A stretch of 64,000 bases of DNA from Mycobacterium sp. E183 (lineage in GTDB: Bacteria > Actinomycetota > Actinomycetes > Mycobacteriales > Mycobacteriaceae), in assembly GCF_001667735.1 (NCBI RefSeq), contig NZ_LZJN01000077.1, positions 1 through 64,000 of the forward strand, in the 5' to 3' direction. The translations under genes and the position numbers were made by a program. Below, piece after piece: positions 19,171-27,551 of the stretch; the stretch's first letter is position 1, and each line of letters opens with the position of its first letter. The notes below the pieces were generated by a model that saw only the letters and a list, made by a program, of their open reading frames with translations, did no database searches and was not told the origin of the DNA.

Positions 19171-19191
19171 GAAGGGGGAAAACCGTCTTTG
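19005..19191 (+). repeat. CAAAGACG iteron array, candidate replication origin
   Basis: Eight exact direct copies of CAAAGACG start at 19005, 19017, 19043, 19065, 19098, 19110, 19121 and 19146. There is one near-copy (CAAAGACA, 19055) and one inverted copy at 19184. Gaps are 10-12 bp or roughly two to three times that, so the copies lie on nearly the same helix face. The position directly behind the replication ATPase gene fits an iteron-type origin. Confidence 0.7.
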
Positions 19192-19192
19192 C
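19145..19192. terminator. Large hairpin closing the iteron array
   Basis: Arms of about 24 bp: the left arm starts GCAAAGACGTTTTCCCCC, the right arm is its near-exact reverse complement, and the centre is the perfect palindrome TTCTTAAGAA. Only one-base slippages break the pairing. The outer ends are the last direct iteron and the inverted iteron. It could stop transcription or act as part of the origin. Confidence 0.6.
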
Positions 19193-19375
19193 CCCCTCCG
19201 CAGCCTCCAAAAGGCTCTGCCCGACAGAGCTAGTAGGCCGCTCACAGCTGCCTGAGAGCACCGGCGCGCTCGTGCTGTGTGTGTTCCCCACACGCCCCCA
19301 CAACGTCGACCCCGCCGACCACGACCTGATCGAACAGTGGACACGAATGCCGCTGATCTTGTTGGGAGCGTTCCG

Positions 19376-19489
19376 ATGAGAGACATGAAATGCACCGCAT
19401 GCGAGCCCCGCCGCCTGTGCGGAAAGTGTTGGGAACGGCGGCAACGGATTATCGCTGACCGCGTCGCCCAGCTGGGGCAGAAGCGATGA
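19376..19489 (+). CDS. Tiny CxxC/CxxC zinc-ribbon-like protein (37 aa)
   Basis: Reads MRDMKCTACEPRRLCGKCWE and ends in a basic helix. Two CxxC pairs fit a single zinc ribbon. The stop overlaps the next ATG (ATGA). It is one of several small cysteine/histidine-rich products behind the iterons. Between 19193 and 19375 I see no gene. Confidence 0.5.
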   Translation: MRDMKCTACEPRRLCGKCWERRQRIIADRVAQLGQKR

Positions 19490-20000
19490 GCCGCGCCGCC
19501 GCGTGGGAGCGCTGCCAGGTCCAAGGCTGCCGCGAGCCGCACAACGGCACCTCTGCGAGTTACATTGGGCACGGCACTTCGAGGACGGCCTGTGTCTGGT
19601 CGCCGGGTGCAAGACCCGCCCACGACACTTCCTCGACCTCGTCTGTTTGCGCCACGTCACCACGTGGCGCAAACCACCGGCGGCCAACGTCGCACCAGTC
19701 GCGTCGGCAGACCACGGGACGGCCAGCACGACCGGCGACGGCGCCCCGACCGCGACCGTGGCGAAACAAGGCCGCCCGCCCCAGCGGCGCCGATGCCGCA
19801 TTGACGGCTGCGAACGACCCCATTACGGCCACGGCATGTGCCAGATGCACCTGCAACGCCAGCGCAAACATGGAGACCCCTCGATCGTCGAGGTGCTCCC
19901 CAACGGGGAAGTCATCCGCGAGAAACCAGGCCACCGACGGGTCGATACCAGCGAATCCCACGAAAATCCGCCGGATTTCGGCAGCGGGGGAGCGCCATGA
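19486..20000 (+). pseudogene. Cys/His-finger protein gene with apparent one-base deletion
   Basis: The first 22 codons (frame of 19486) read CQVQGCREPHNG, half of a C-x4-C-x(8-10)-C-x2-H module. The continuation LCELHWARHFEDG lies in another frame, open to 20000. Restoring one C at 19546-19550 (GGCAC to GGCCAC) joins them and gives three complete modules: CQVQGC/CELH, CLVAGC/CLRH and CRIDGC/CQMH. The 3' frame overlaps the start of the next gene (ATGA). So this is a finger protein broken by a single indel, a sequencing error, or a frameshifted expression unit. Confidence 0.6.
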
Positions 20001-20350
20001 TCGCCGCCGAAGACACATGCGCCGTCGACGGGTGCGACCAACCGAGCGACGGCGCCGGCCTCTGCGAAACCCACTGGCGCCGTTGGGCGGCCCGCAAATG
20101 CCTCATATGCGAACGGCATCCGATCCACGGCCACGGGCTGTGCATGAAGCACTGGACACGCTGGCGCGACCACGGAACCCTCGAACCCCGGCCACGCCCC
20201 ACCCGCGGGCGATGTGGCGCCGACACATGCACTAGCTCCCACTACGCCCACGGGCTGTGCTTCACCCATTACCAACGGCAGCGGCGGGCAGCCGCCAGAG
20301 CCGCCCAACGCAAAGCCCAACTGCGTCAACACCAAACGGAGGAATCCTGA
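19997..20350 (+). CDS. Triple C-x-C-x-C-x2-H finger protein (117 aa)
   Basis: Three tandem modules: CAVDGC with GLCETH, CLIC with GLCMKH, and CGADTC with GLCFTH, each followed by W/Y-x-R-W/Q basic residues. The spacing suggests one metal ion per module and nucleic-acid binding. It is homologous to the broken upstream gene. Both ends overlap neighbours (ATGA, TGATG). Similar modules appear in actinophage and element proteins, but I know no proven function. Confidence 0.65.
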   Translation: MIAAEDTCAVDGCDQPSDGAGLCETHWRRWAARKCLICERHPIHGHGLCMKHWTRWRDHGTLEPRPRPTRGRCGADTCTSSHYAHGLCFTHYQRQRRAAARAAQRKAQLRQHQTEES

Positions 20351-20493
20351 TGGCACTCACATCAGACGACTTAGTGCGGCTTGAGGATCTCAAGACGGCA
20401 GCCCAGAACTGTGTCGACCCGATCAGCGAACCCGTCGTCAAAGCGATCGGCGAAGAAATCCAAGCCGTCATCACCCGCGCGGAACTGCCGTAA
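20350..20493 (+). CDS. Small acidic protein, last gene of replication operon (47 aa)
   Basis: Reads MALTSDDLVRLEDLKTAAQN and so on; amphipathic helices and acidic overall. The ATG overlaps the previous stop (TGATG), strong evidence for a coupled reading frame. No family recognised. The operon is followed closely by a convergent DUF2510 gene. Confidence 0.55.
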   Translation: MALTSDDLVRLEDLKTAAQNCVDPISEPVVKAIGEEIQAVITRAELP

Positions 20494-20509
20494 ACAGTGA
20501 TAGCGGACG

Positions 20510-21151
20510 CTACGGCGTCGCAGTAGGATTCAGAATTTCGTCCAGCGAATAAGCGTGAGCGCGGATGTCGCCGCTAGCGGTGATCGACGCCTCGCAGCCG
20601 TACGCCTGGTAGCCCACGTAGCCCCCGAAACTGTTCTTCGCGTTGACCATTCCGCCCGCGGAGTACAGCTTGTCCCCGTTCTCCGGGTGGAACGTCACCT
20701 TGGGTGGCTCGTCGTAATGGGTGACCAGCCAGGCCCTCCAGTCGTCGCCGAACTTCGCGCTATCGGGGTCCTTCAGGTCTTGCTTGATAGCTTCTTGGCA
20801 AGTGTGGATGACACCTTGCTCGATCTCTCGTTCGCTGTATCTGGGTGTGGTGGTAGTCGTGGTGGCGCCCCATGCCGTGCTGCTTGACGACGTGCTGCTC
20901 GACTTGCTTGATCCACTGTTCTCGCCCGCGGAGCCGCAGGCCCTGCCAATGATGACCAATAGAACGATGAGGCCGGTCACCGCCAGGATCGCTTTCGTCG
21001 GCGAGGTCCCCGTTTTCGCAGGCGCCGGCGGTCGTAAGGGCGGCGCGAACTGACCCCAATTCGCGCCGTCGAAATACCTCTGCACGCCGGATCCTTCTGG
21101 ATCGGGATACCAACCCGGCGCCGGTTTCGGCGGCGGTGGCCCAGACGACAT
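20510..21151 (-). CDS. DUF2510 membrane protein with extracytoplasmic domain
   Basis: 213 residues. The N-terminal DUF2510 motif (PAPGWYPDPEGSGVQRYFDG) is cytoplasmic. One helix follows (ILAVTGLIVLLVIIGRACG), then a Ser/Thr-rich spacer (about residues 78-105) that could cross the cell wall or be glycosylated, and an outer domain of about 100 residues with IEQGVIHTCQEAIKQDLKDP and GCEASI, two cysteines in all. Function unknown; typical mycobacterial envelope protein. Confidence 0.68.
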   Translation of the reverse strand: MSSGPPPPKPAPGWYPDPEGSGVQRYFDGANWGQFAPPLRPPAPAKTGTSPTKAILAVTGLIVLLVIIGRACGSAGENSGSSKSSSTSSSSTAWGATTTTTTPRYSEREIEQGVIHTCQEAIKQDLKDPDSAKFGDDWRAWLVTHYDEPPKVTFHPENGDKLYSAGGMVNAKNSFGGYVGYQAYGCEASITASGDIRAHAYSLDEILNPTATP

Positions 21152-21323
21152 CGTTCCCCCTCGTCACTGACGGCGAGATCAACTATCGGTGACGCTACCA
21201 GCGGAGATGCCCGCTCATCGGCGGTTTCGATGACTCTGCCAAGTGCGGTATGGGCGGGAACGCCACCGTCGGGACTTGTGCGGCTCGATGCTCTTGCCAG
21301 GCCAGCCGTCGCCGGGCTGGTTG

Positions 21324-21620
21324 CTAGTGCGCGGCTACGAGCGCGCGGCCTTCGTCTCCGCAGCCAGCGACGAAATCAGCGGGGGAGTCCACTCGGCTGA
21401 TCTTGCCGCTCTTCAAATCGCTGTTCAGCACTCGCTGGCAGTATTGTCCCCAATCTGTGCTAGGGCTCAGTTGGACGTGGTACTGCTGAACCTGCTCGTC
21501 AATCGCCTGCTTACCTTGCCCATAAGATGGCGAATCAGGATCGGCCGCCGCGACAGGCGCGAACACGAAGGCGGCGGCACTCGCAAGCGCTGCCAAACCG
21601 AATCCGGGACGGTAACTCAC
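21324..21620 (-). CDS. Small secreted DUF732-like protein
   Basis: 98 residues from GTG. The signal peptide ends FAPVAAADPDSP. The mature part contains two cysteines (WGQYCQRVL, VAGCGDEG) spaced as in DUF732-like proteins. It is one of several similar secreted products in this element. Confidence 0.62.
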   Translation of the reverse strand: MSYRPGFGLAALASAAAFVFAPVAAADPDSPSYGQGKQAIDEQVQQYHVQLSPSTDWGQYCQRVLNSDLKSGKISRVDSPADFVAGCGDEGRALVAAH

Positions 21621-21677
21621 GGTGAAAATCGTACCCCTTTCCCGCAGTTCGATGTTTTGTGCAAGCTGTGAGCTGCT

Positions 21678-22214
21678 TCAGAAAGTCCATGATCCGGCTG
21701 GTTGAAGCACGAACCCTCGGTTGAGTTGTGGGTCGATGCAGGCGGTGAGGCGGTCAGTGCCCACGAGGCAGGTGATGTCTGCTTTGGTGATCTTTTGGCC
21801 GACGTTGAGTAGCGGCGAGGTGATGATCGGGCACCCGGTGCCCTTCTGGAAGGTATAGGGGCCGAGGTCGGTCGGAAGCAATGTCGGCGATCCCACCGCC
21901 GAGCAGCCATCGCCGCCCACCGGGGCGTTCTCAGGCAACCCCGGAAGTGGTCCGTCACAGCTTGCGCTCACGTGATCACCCGGCTTGGCCGGATTGGGCA
22001 GGATGCATTGCAGTCCGTCGGGGGCGGCGAAATAGGCGGCGCCGCCCGCGCGGGCGGCCGAGGTATAGGGGCCGGGATCGACAGCTTGAAAAGCGTTGAG
22101 GTCGGGAAACTTTGGCGGTGCCGCCGTAGCGACGCCGGGAGTTGAGCGAGAACACCCGATCCCCAATACCGCGATGGCCACGGTTAAAGCCGCTATGGCC
22201 GCTCTGCTTAACAC
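21678..22214 (-). CDS. Probable secreted lipoprotein
   Basis: 178 residues from GTG. The hydrophobic N-terminus ends VLGIGCSRS, a lipobox-like site with a sub-optimal -3 residue. The mature part has several cysteines (LQCILP, SASCDG, GCSAVG, ITCLVG, TACID) and a pattern, including TFQKGTGCPI, seen in mycobacterial secreted proteins of unknown role. It lies 14 bp behind the ESX-like gene at 22229 and is divergent from nothing, so it is probably co-transcribed with it. Confidence 0.62.
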   Translation of the reverse strand: MLSRAAIAALTVAIAVLGIGCSRSTPGVATAAPPKFPDLNAFQAVDPGPYTSAARAGGAAYFAAPDGLQCILPNPAKPGDHVSASCDGPLPGLPENAPVGGDGCSAVGSPTLLPTDLGPYTFQKGTGCPIITSPLLNVGQKITKADITCLVGTDRLTACIDPQLNRGFVLQPAGSWTF

Positions 22215-22228
22215 GCTGTCTCGCCTCC

Positions 22229-23695
22229 CTAATGTTGGACGCCGAAGCTGGTTGTCCAGGTATTCGGGTCATAGATCGGCCCTGGTGGCCACGTACTCAC
22301 CCGCAGCTGCACCGTTTCGAGCCCCGTAGCTGGGTTAAGGGATGTGCCGATCACCGTCGGGCCGTAGACAGTTGGCAGTTGGTTCGGCGCGATTAATGTT
22401 TGGGGTGTGGCCCCCATCAGTCCTTGCGGGGTGGCCGCGGTGATGGCTTGCACCGGCCCGCCGTTGGTGGCGCCGACGAGCATGAATCCGCCGCCTTGCA
22501 GCGAAACGACTTGGCTTTCACGGTCGCCGGGCAGGCTGACATTGCCCACCCGCTGTAAGGAGTTGACCCACGCATTGGGTTTGGCCGGGTCGATCGGGCC
22601 CGACACCCACAGGCCGCGGTTGGTGTCGCCAACTTTGTTGCTGGTGTTCCCGATGATCACCATTTGTTTAGTAGCCGGGGCATAGACGCCGCTTGCTTGG
22701 TAAATGCCGGGGAGGTCACCGACTTTGACCGGATGGCTGGGGTCGGTGTAATCCCACACGCTGCCGTTGGTCGCGTACTCGTTGACCCCATCCTGGACGC
22801 TGCCGTCTGGGTGGCTGAAAAACGCGTACCTGTGGCCGTCAGGCCCGAGCGCTGTCCCGGTCGGCAAAGGCCGGGTGCCCGGCGGCCCCTGCGCCAATTC
22901 CGAAGCGGGACTGCGCGGGAAGCCATCTCTCGGATCACCGCCGAACGTGGGACCTTGCCCGTCCTGGAACTGATCCTGCAGGTCGTACGTATTTTGCTCG
23001 TGCTGGGGCGGCCCAGCGGGGCCGGTGATCCGGGGATCGGGAGCAGGGCCTTGCCCATCACCGAAACCGGCCGGCTTGAACTCGCCGACCAGCTGCGCGT
23101 CCTGCGGAGTCAGGTTTCCGTTGGCCTGCGCCTGACGCAGCGACCTCGTATACACATCACGGATCGAGTTCATCTGATTCAACGCGTCTCGGGTGTCATC
23201 GTCGGCGTCGGCGTGCGCGTCCCGGATCAAAGCCTCCAACTGGGCGCAACTTTTTGGGTCGAGTGGCCCTTGCAGATCCTTCTTCGCCGCGCCGATGAGC
23301 TTGTCCAGCAGCCGCAGCTGCCGCTCCAAAAGCGCAATCTCGGCGGCGCCCTCCTTCTGCGCCGCTGCCAACATGCCGGCGATGTTCTCCAAATCCCAAC
23401 CGATCTTCGGCAGTTGCTCCGTCTGCAGGCCAAGGGTTTTCGTAAGCCGCTGAACCTCTGCGGAGCCGTTGATCGGATGATCGCCGTCCTGGTGATTCCA
23501 GGCCGCGTCGAAACGCTTACGGGCTTGCTCGAACGAATGCTCGGCCTCCGCGGAGCATCGGCCCGCGGCATGGAAGGCCTCCGCGAGCTGAGAAATCTGA
23601 TACGGGCTGCCCGCTTGGAAGCTTTGGTTGACCGCCCACGGATCACCCCCGGCGGCACCGACAAGCTCCGTCAAGCTCAGATTCTCAAATTGCAT
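22229..23695 (-). CDS. ESX/LXG-like protein with C-terminal beta-rich domain
   Basis: 488 residues from MQFENLSLTELVG. The first 220 residues are helical and contain PWAVNQSFQAGSPYQISQL and a long coiled stretch (AAAQKEGAAEIALLERQL); this is the layout of long WXG/LXG-type mycobacterial proteins. A Pro/Gly/Gln-rich linker (about 225-290) leads to a beta-rich domain with YAFFSHPDGSVQDG, KQMVIIGNTSNKVGDTNRG and SLQGGGFMLVGATNGGP, reminiscent of DUF4185 or kelch-like blades. Probably secreted by a host ESX system; no catalytic site is clear. Confidence 0.6.
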   Translation of the reverse strand: MQFENLSLTELVGAAGGDPWAVNQSFQAGSPYQISQLAEAFHAAGRCSAEAEHSFEQARKRFDAAWNHQDGDHPINGSAEVQRLTKTLGLQTEQLPKIGWDLENIAGMLAAAQKEGAAEIALLERQLRLLDKLIGAAKKDLQGPLDPKSCAQLEALIRDAHADADDDTRDALNQMNSIRDVYTRSLRQAQANGNLTPQDAQLVGEFKPAGFGDGQGPAPDPRITGPAGPPQHEQNTYDLQDQFQDGQGPTFGGDPRDGFPRSPASELAQGPPGTRPLPTGTALGPDGHRYAFFSHPDGSVQDGVNEYATNGSVWDYTDPSHPVKVGDLPGIYQASGVYAPATKQMVIIGNTSNKVGDTNRGLWVSGPIDPAKPNAWVNSLQRVGNVSLPGDRESQVVSLQGGGFMLVGATNGGPVQAITAATPQGLMGATPQTLIAPNQLPTVYGPTVIGTSLNPATGLETVQLRVSTWPPGPIYDPNTWTTSFGVQH

Positions 23696-23855
23696 CGCAC
23701 CGTAAGCGGCTGTCACCAATCAACATCGCCGCCCCCTTCAGACTGGTGATTACACTAACCGCGCCTCCTCAAGCGTCAATTCAGCGATCCAAGGCGTATG
23801 TGCCGCTAGTACGTGACCGCGCGGGCCATAGCTCCTGCTGCGATCTGGGCCGGAG

Positions 23856-25010
23856 TCAGCCGTTCGACGCCCGACCTTGACGAGCGCGTCGCTTGCTGCG
23901 CAACCGGGTCAGGGCGAGGGCCTGAATGGAGACTTGCATTGCAACGATGAATGCGCTTCCGGCGACGCCAAACACGATGCCCTGCCAAAAGCTCTTTCCC
24001 GTATCGCTGTCGACAACGCTTTGATCTATGCCGTAGACCGGAGCTGGCAAAGAAATATCTTCTGCCGGAAGGTCGTAGAACCATGAGACGACGTCTTCGC
24101 TCGGAGCGATGCTGTCGTCCGAACGCTGGGGAGGGCTCCCATCAAGTTTTTCTTGGCCGGCATCCGGGCGCTGATTCCAGTTCAATCGCTCGGCGCGATG
24201 AAATGTAACCACGGTTCTTACACGAAGGGGGAACCTTAACTGGTGTTCTCGCGACTCTGGCCACCAGTAGCCGTCGGTAGTAAGGAGTTGAGGCTGACGA
24301 ACTTTGGCACGACCGCCGGCGACGCCGAACGCCAATCCCTTTATTCCGGTGAAGTCGACCGTAATGCCGAACCCTTTTGCCCCGACGGGCAAGACGCCTT
24401 CAACAGTTCTGAAGCGGTTCGGCGTCCAGTCGATCGCGACGTTCGGATAGGGGCCAATGTCACCGCACTTAAGCGTGTCGGGGACAGATTGACAGCCCAC
24501 GGACTTCGCCCCATCCGGAACTGCGACCGCCACCCTGACCTGCGTCGGTTCCTTCACTGGCCCTAAAAACTCAACCCACACACGCGTGCGGATCGTGCCC
24601 TTCGCCGGCTGGTCCGGCAAGCTCGGATGATCTGATTCGTAGGAGGGTGGGTCCGCGATGCCATCGAGCGGCATGTCGTGAGACTCCTCCCACTCAATGG
24701 AACGGGTACGGACGACTTGCCTATCGCTCCTTACCGTTTCCGGCGCGATTATTACGGGCTGCCCGGGCAACTGCACTTCGGATTGATCAGAAGGGCCGTG
24801 GCTTGCCCCGTACAAGGCCAACGTCAGGCACACTGCGGATAACGCAGCTATTTCCAGTACCTTCGGCCACAGCCGCTCACGCGTCGGCCGCTCCGGACAC
24901 TGCACGATGACCACGGGTTCTCGCGATGCATTTCGTCCGACCCGATGCAAAAGAAGTAGCGCCGCCAACGACTCAAGGACGCTCAGTGTCCTTCTCCCCA
25001 CCCCGCCCAC
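23856..25010 (-). CDS. Two-span membrane protein with large extracytoplasmic domain
   Basis: 384 residues from GTG. One helix lies near residues 52-70 (VLEIAALSAVCLTLALYG), then about 270 polar residues containing two cysteines (VGCQSVPDTLKCG) and beta-rich strands, then a second helix (FWQGIVFGVAGSAFIVAM) and a basic tail KRRARQGRA. Function unknown. The weak first 50 residues mean the start may be further downstream. Confidence 0.6.
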   Translation of the reverse strand: MGGVGRRTLSVLESLAALLLLHRVGRNASREPVVIVQCPERPTRERLWPKVLEIAALSAVCLTLALYGASHGPSDQSEVQLPGQPVIIAPETVRSDRQVVRTRSIEWEESHDMPLDGIADPPSYESDHPSLPDQPAKGTIRTRVWVEFLGPVKEPTQVRVAVAVPDGAKSVGCQSVPDTLKCGDIGPYPNVAIDWTPNRFRTVEGVLPVGAKGFGITVDFTGIKGLAFGVAGGRAKVRQPQLLTTDGYWWPESREHQLRFPLRVRTVVTFHRAERLNWNQRPDAGQEKLDGSPPQRSDDSIAPSEDVVSWFYDLPAEDISLPAPVYGIDQSVVDSDTGKSFWQGIVFGVAGSAFIVAMQVSIQALALTRLRSKRRARQGRASNG

Positions 25011-25202
25011 CGAGGCATTATCACTTGTGAGCTGGCGCCTTGCGTGCGAAAGTCGGAACTTGTCCCGCCGACTTTTGCGGCAACAGCAGCTTCTACTCCA
25101 GGCTGGAAAGTCCGAATCGCCGCTGAGACCTTGATGCCCCGGGTCTGTGTAGAAGGCCGAATCCGGAGGACGGTCAGGAGCTTCTCGTGGAGGCGCAATT
25201 GC

Positions 25203-26690
25203 TTAGGATGTAAATAGCTCGGGGTCAGCCATGATTGCGGCCGGGGGCGCTGGTCCAACTCGTGTGGCGACGAACGGCACTTCGGTGGTTCTTCCTTCCT
25301 GCCCACACTCGTTGCTGATGACCTTGAGCCCCCAAGTGCCGCGCAGGGAGCCATCGGGTTGTGACGTCAACGTTTTGGTGTATCGGTTCGTCGGGTATTG
25401 CTCTGGGCCGGTGACACCGTTGCGGGTCACTGTGCACGTCGGGATCAGGAGTTCGGACGGGGCAGACTGCCACTGCCCGTTAGAGAAGTGAAGGACGTCA
25501 GAGACGCTCAGGGGAACGCTTATGTTGTTTTCGTCGAGCTGGGTGGCTGTGGCGACGCAACCAGTTGCTCCGCAGAACGATCGAAAGGCCCACCAGTCAG
25601 GGCGCCAGGGCTGGTCGGCGGGGGTGATCACGCCGTTAATTTTTTGATTAGCGCTATCGAAGTCATAGCGGTATAGGCCCTCAAGCGTGGGACCCTGCGC
25701 GGACGGCGCCGCCGGTGGTGGCGGCGAGAGCGAGCGCGGGTCGGCGACCTGGACGCCAGGGGAGACGTCGCCGGTGCGGGCGATGGCGACGGGTGCCTGT
25801 TTAACGGAACCTTGCATATAACACTCGTTGGTGAGCACGGTATTGGTCCACACTCCACGCAGCGAACCGTCCGGTTGTGGGCGCCAAGCCCACACGTTGG
25901 CTTCAGTGTCAGTGCCCGGGACTTTCTTGCCGTTGTTAATTCCACACTGCTCGTATTGCTGGCTCTCTCTGATCGGCAGTGAGAGCCATTGGCCGTCGAG
26001 GTAATGCAGCTCGACTGTGGCGCCGCTTTTGTCGGCGAGTGAGTGGTTGTTGAAGTCGAGCTTGGTGCCTGCAGCGCTGCACCCCGTCGATGTGCACACC
26101 GATCGAAATGCCCACCAGCTGCTGTCGATGCTGGCGGTCGGCGGCTGGCCAGGGGTCGGCGCCTGGGCGGGGGGCGCGGAAGCACTGGGGGCGCTGGGAG
26201 GAGGGCTTGGGGCGTCGGATTTTGGCGGCGCCGGTGCGCCGTTGAGCGTCTGCAGCTGCCAGCTGTAAGAGAGCTTGTACGTGCCATCGAGAATTGGCGG
26301 CGGCGCGGCCCGCGAGGGTCCCGGCGAGTGAGCGCCATGGGGCGTGTAGACGGCAAATGCTGCGACCGCAATGAGCGCGATCGCAACCCCTAAAGCCGCC
26401 CATCGCAACTTGTGGCGCCTCGGCATCCGACACGTCCGCGAGGAATCGACTCCGGTGGCCGGACCTCGGTCGCCCACCGACGCAGCGATAGTCCGTGCCG
26501 CTGCCGGCTGCTGATATGTGGCGGCGACGGCCTGGAACGCATCAGCGAAAGCCGAGCACGACTCGAATCGGGCGTCGGGAAGCTTCGATAAGGCGCGTTG
26601 AAGTATGGGGTCTAGGGCGGCCAAGTCGGGACGGTCGGGGCGATTGCAGGCATGGAGTAGGGCGCCCCAAGACTTTGATTATTGACTGAC
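25203..26690 (-). pseudogene. Receptor kinase remnant lacking the kinase domain, sensor part intact
   Basis: The open frame starts after a stop near 26690 and reads WGALLHACNRPDRPDLAALD. It then keeps only the last helix of a Hanks kinase (PILQRALSKLPDARFESC), a basic juxtamembrane stretch, one helix (AALGVAIALIAVAAFAVYT) and two outer sensor repeats (LDGTYKLSYSW with WWAFRSVC, LEGLYRYDFDS with WWAFRSFC) as in the kinase at 11687. No ATG or GTG is available before a TTG at 26624, so the 5' kinase lobe has been lost. It may still be made as a kinase-less receptor of about 473 residues from the TTG. Confidence 0.7.
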
Positions 26691-26921
26691 CTGGCGCGCG
26701 GTCACGTGTACCTTGCGCGCGCAGCCGCGAAGCTCAACGTCGCACACTTCCCACGCCAGCATGGATCTCTACGAGGCGGTGTGACCCGTTGGTAGGCCGG
26801 CCTTCGAACTGCGCCGACTGAGCCATTGATACGACTCAGCCGGGAGACTGGCGAGGTAAATGTTCGCCCTGGGCCAGGTCGTCCAGCCTGGCCGCGTTGA
26901 GAAAGTTCTCCCGCAGCGAAC

Positions 26922-26944
26922 AAAGTTAGTTGCAATCTAACTTT
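26922..26944. promoter_or_regulatory. Inverted repeat upstream of the GHKL operon
   Basis: AAAGTTAG and CTAACTTT separated by 7 nt, about 56 bp before the first gene of the plus-strand operon and in AT-rich DNA. A nearby GAGAA / TTCTC repeat lies at 26900-26911. It probably marks an operator or promoter control site. The region 26691-26981 contains no gene. Confidence 0.45.
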
Positions 26945-26999
26945 TTGATGGAGTAAGGTGCGGAGAAATGCTCCATAGACAGTGAGATGGGACCTTGCA

Positions 27000-27551
27000 A
27001 TGTGCCCCTTGGTAGACCTCGACCCCGACATCTTCGAGTACCTGCAGTCTCGGGCCAAGGCGTTCATCGACACGCCGAGCACGGTGCTGCGTCGCGAACT
27101 CGGCCTTCCCGACCCGCGTACGGCGTCGGTCGAAACACTGGCTTCCAACCCTCCGCTGACCCGCGCAATCTCAAACGGAACCCCGCCCAAGGCACAGAAA
27201 AGACAGAAAAAGCAGATCGTCGCGCGTAAGCGGACCCGAGCCGCCGCCGGGACACTTCTACCCGAAGACAGGTACCGCATCCCGTTGTTGCGTGCGCTGG
27301 TTGATGCCGGTGGGCAAGCGCCCTTTCGCGATGTCGCGGCGACCGTCCACCACCAACTCAAAGATGAGCTAAAGCCAGCCGACTTCGAGACGTTGGACTC
27401 CGGCGTGGAGCGGTGGCTCAACCGACTGCAATTTGTGCGTCTGGATCTCGTCAAGCGCGGCCTTCTAGAGGACGACATGCCACGAGGAGTCTGGGCCATC
27501 TCGGCAGCAGGGCGCAAGGCACTCGAAGAGGGTCACGTAAGCAGTGAGTAA
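27000..27551 (+). CDS. DNA-binding protein with SeqA-N-like and Mrr-N-like winged-helix parts
   Basis: 183 residues from MCPLVDLDPDIFEYL. The N-terminus (DIFEYLQSRAKAFIDTPSTV, then LRREL) resembles the SeqA oligomerisation motif. A basic linker (KAQKRQKKQIVARKRTR) leads to a C-terminal winged helix (RYRIPLLRALVDAGGQA, WLNRLQFVRLDLVKRGLL, GVWAISAAGRKAL) like the Mrr N-terminal domain of restriction systems. No nuclease domain is attached. First gene of a three-gene operon with the GHKL ATPase, so it may be its DNA-recognition subunit. Confidence 0.65.
   Translation: MCPLVDLDPDIFEYLQSRAKAFIDTPSTVLRRELGLPDPRTASVETLASNPPLTRAISNGTPPKAQKRQKKQIVARKRTRAAAGTLLPEDRYRIPLLRALVDAGGQAPFRDVAATVHHQLKDELKPADFETLDSGVERWLNRLQFVRLDLVKRGLLEDDMPRGVWAISAAGRKALEEGHVSSE

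Noticed and set aside
18990..19200. CRISPR array
   Set aside because: Repeats are 8 bp with spacers of only a few bases and no cas genes; iterons fit better.
26922..26944. Rho-independent terminator (hairpin followed by T-run)
   Set aside because: It lies between divergent genes where no upstream transcript needs stopping; an operator is more likely.
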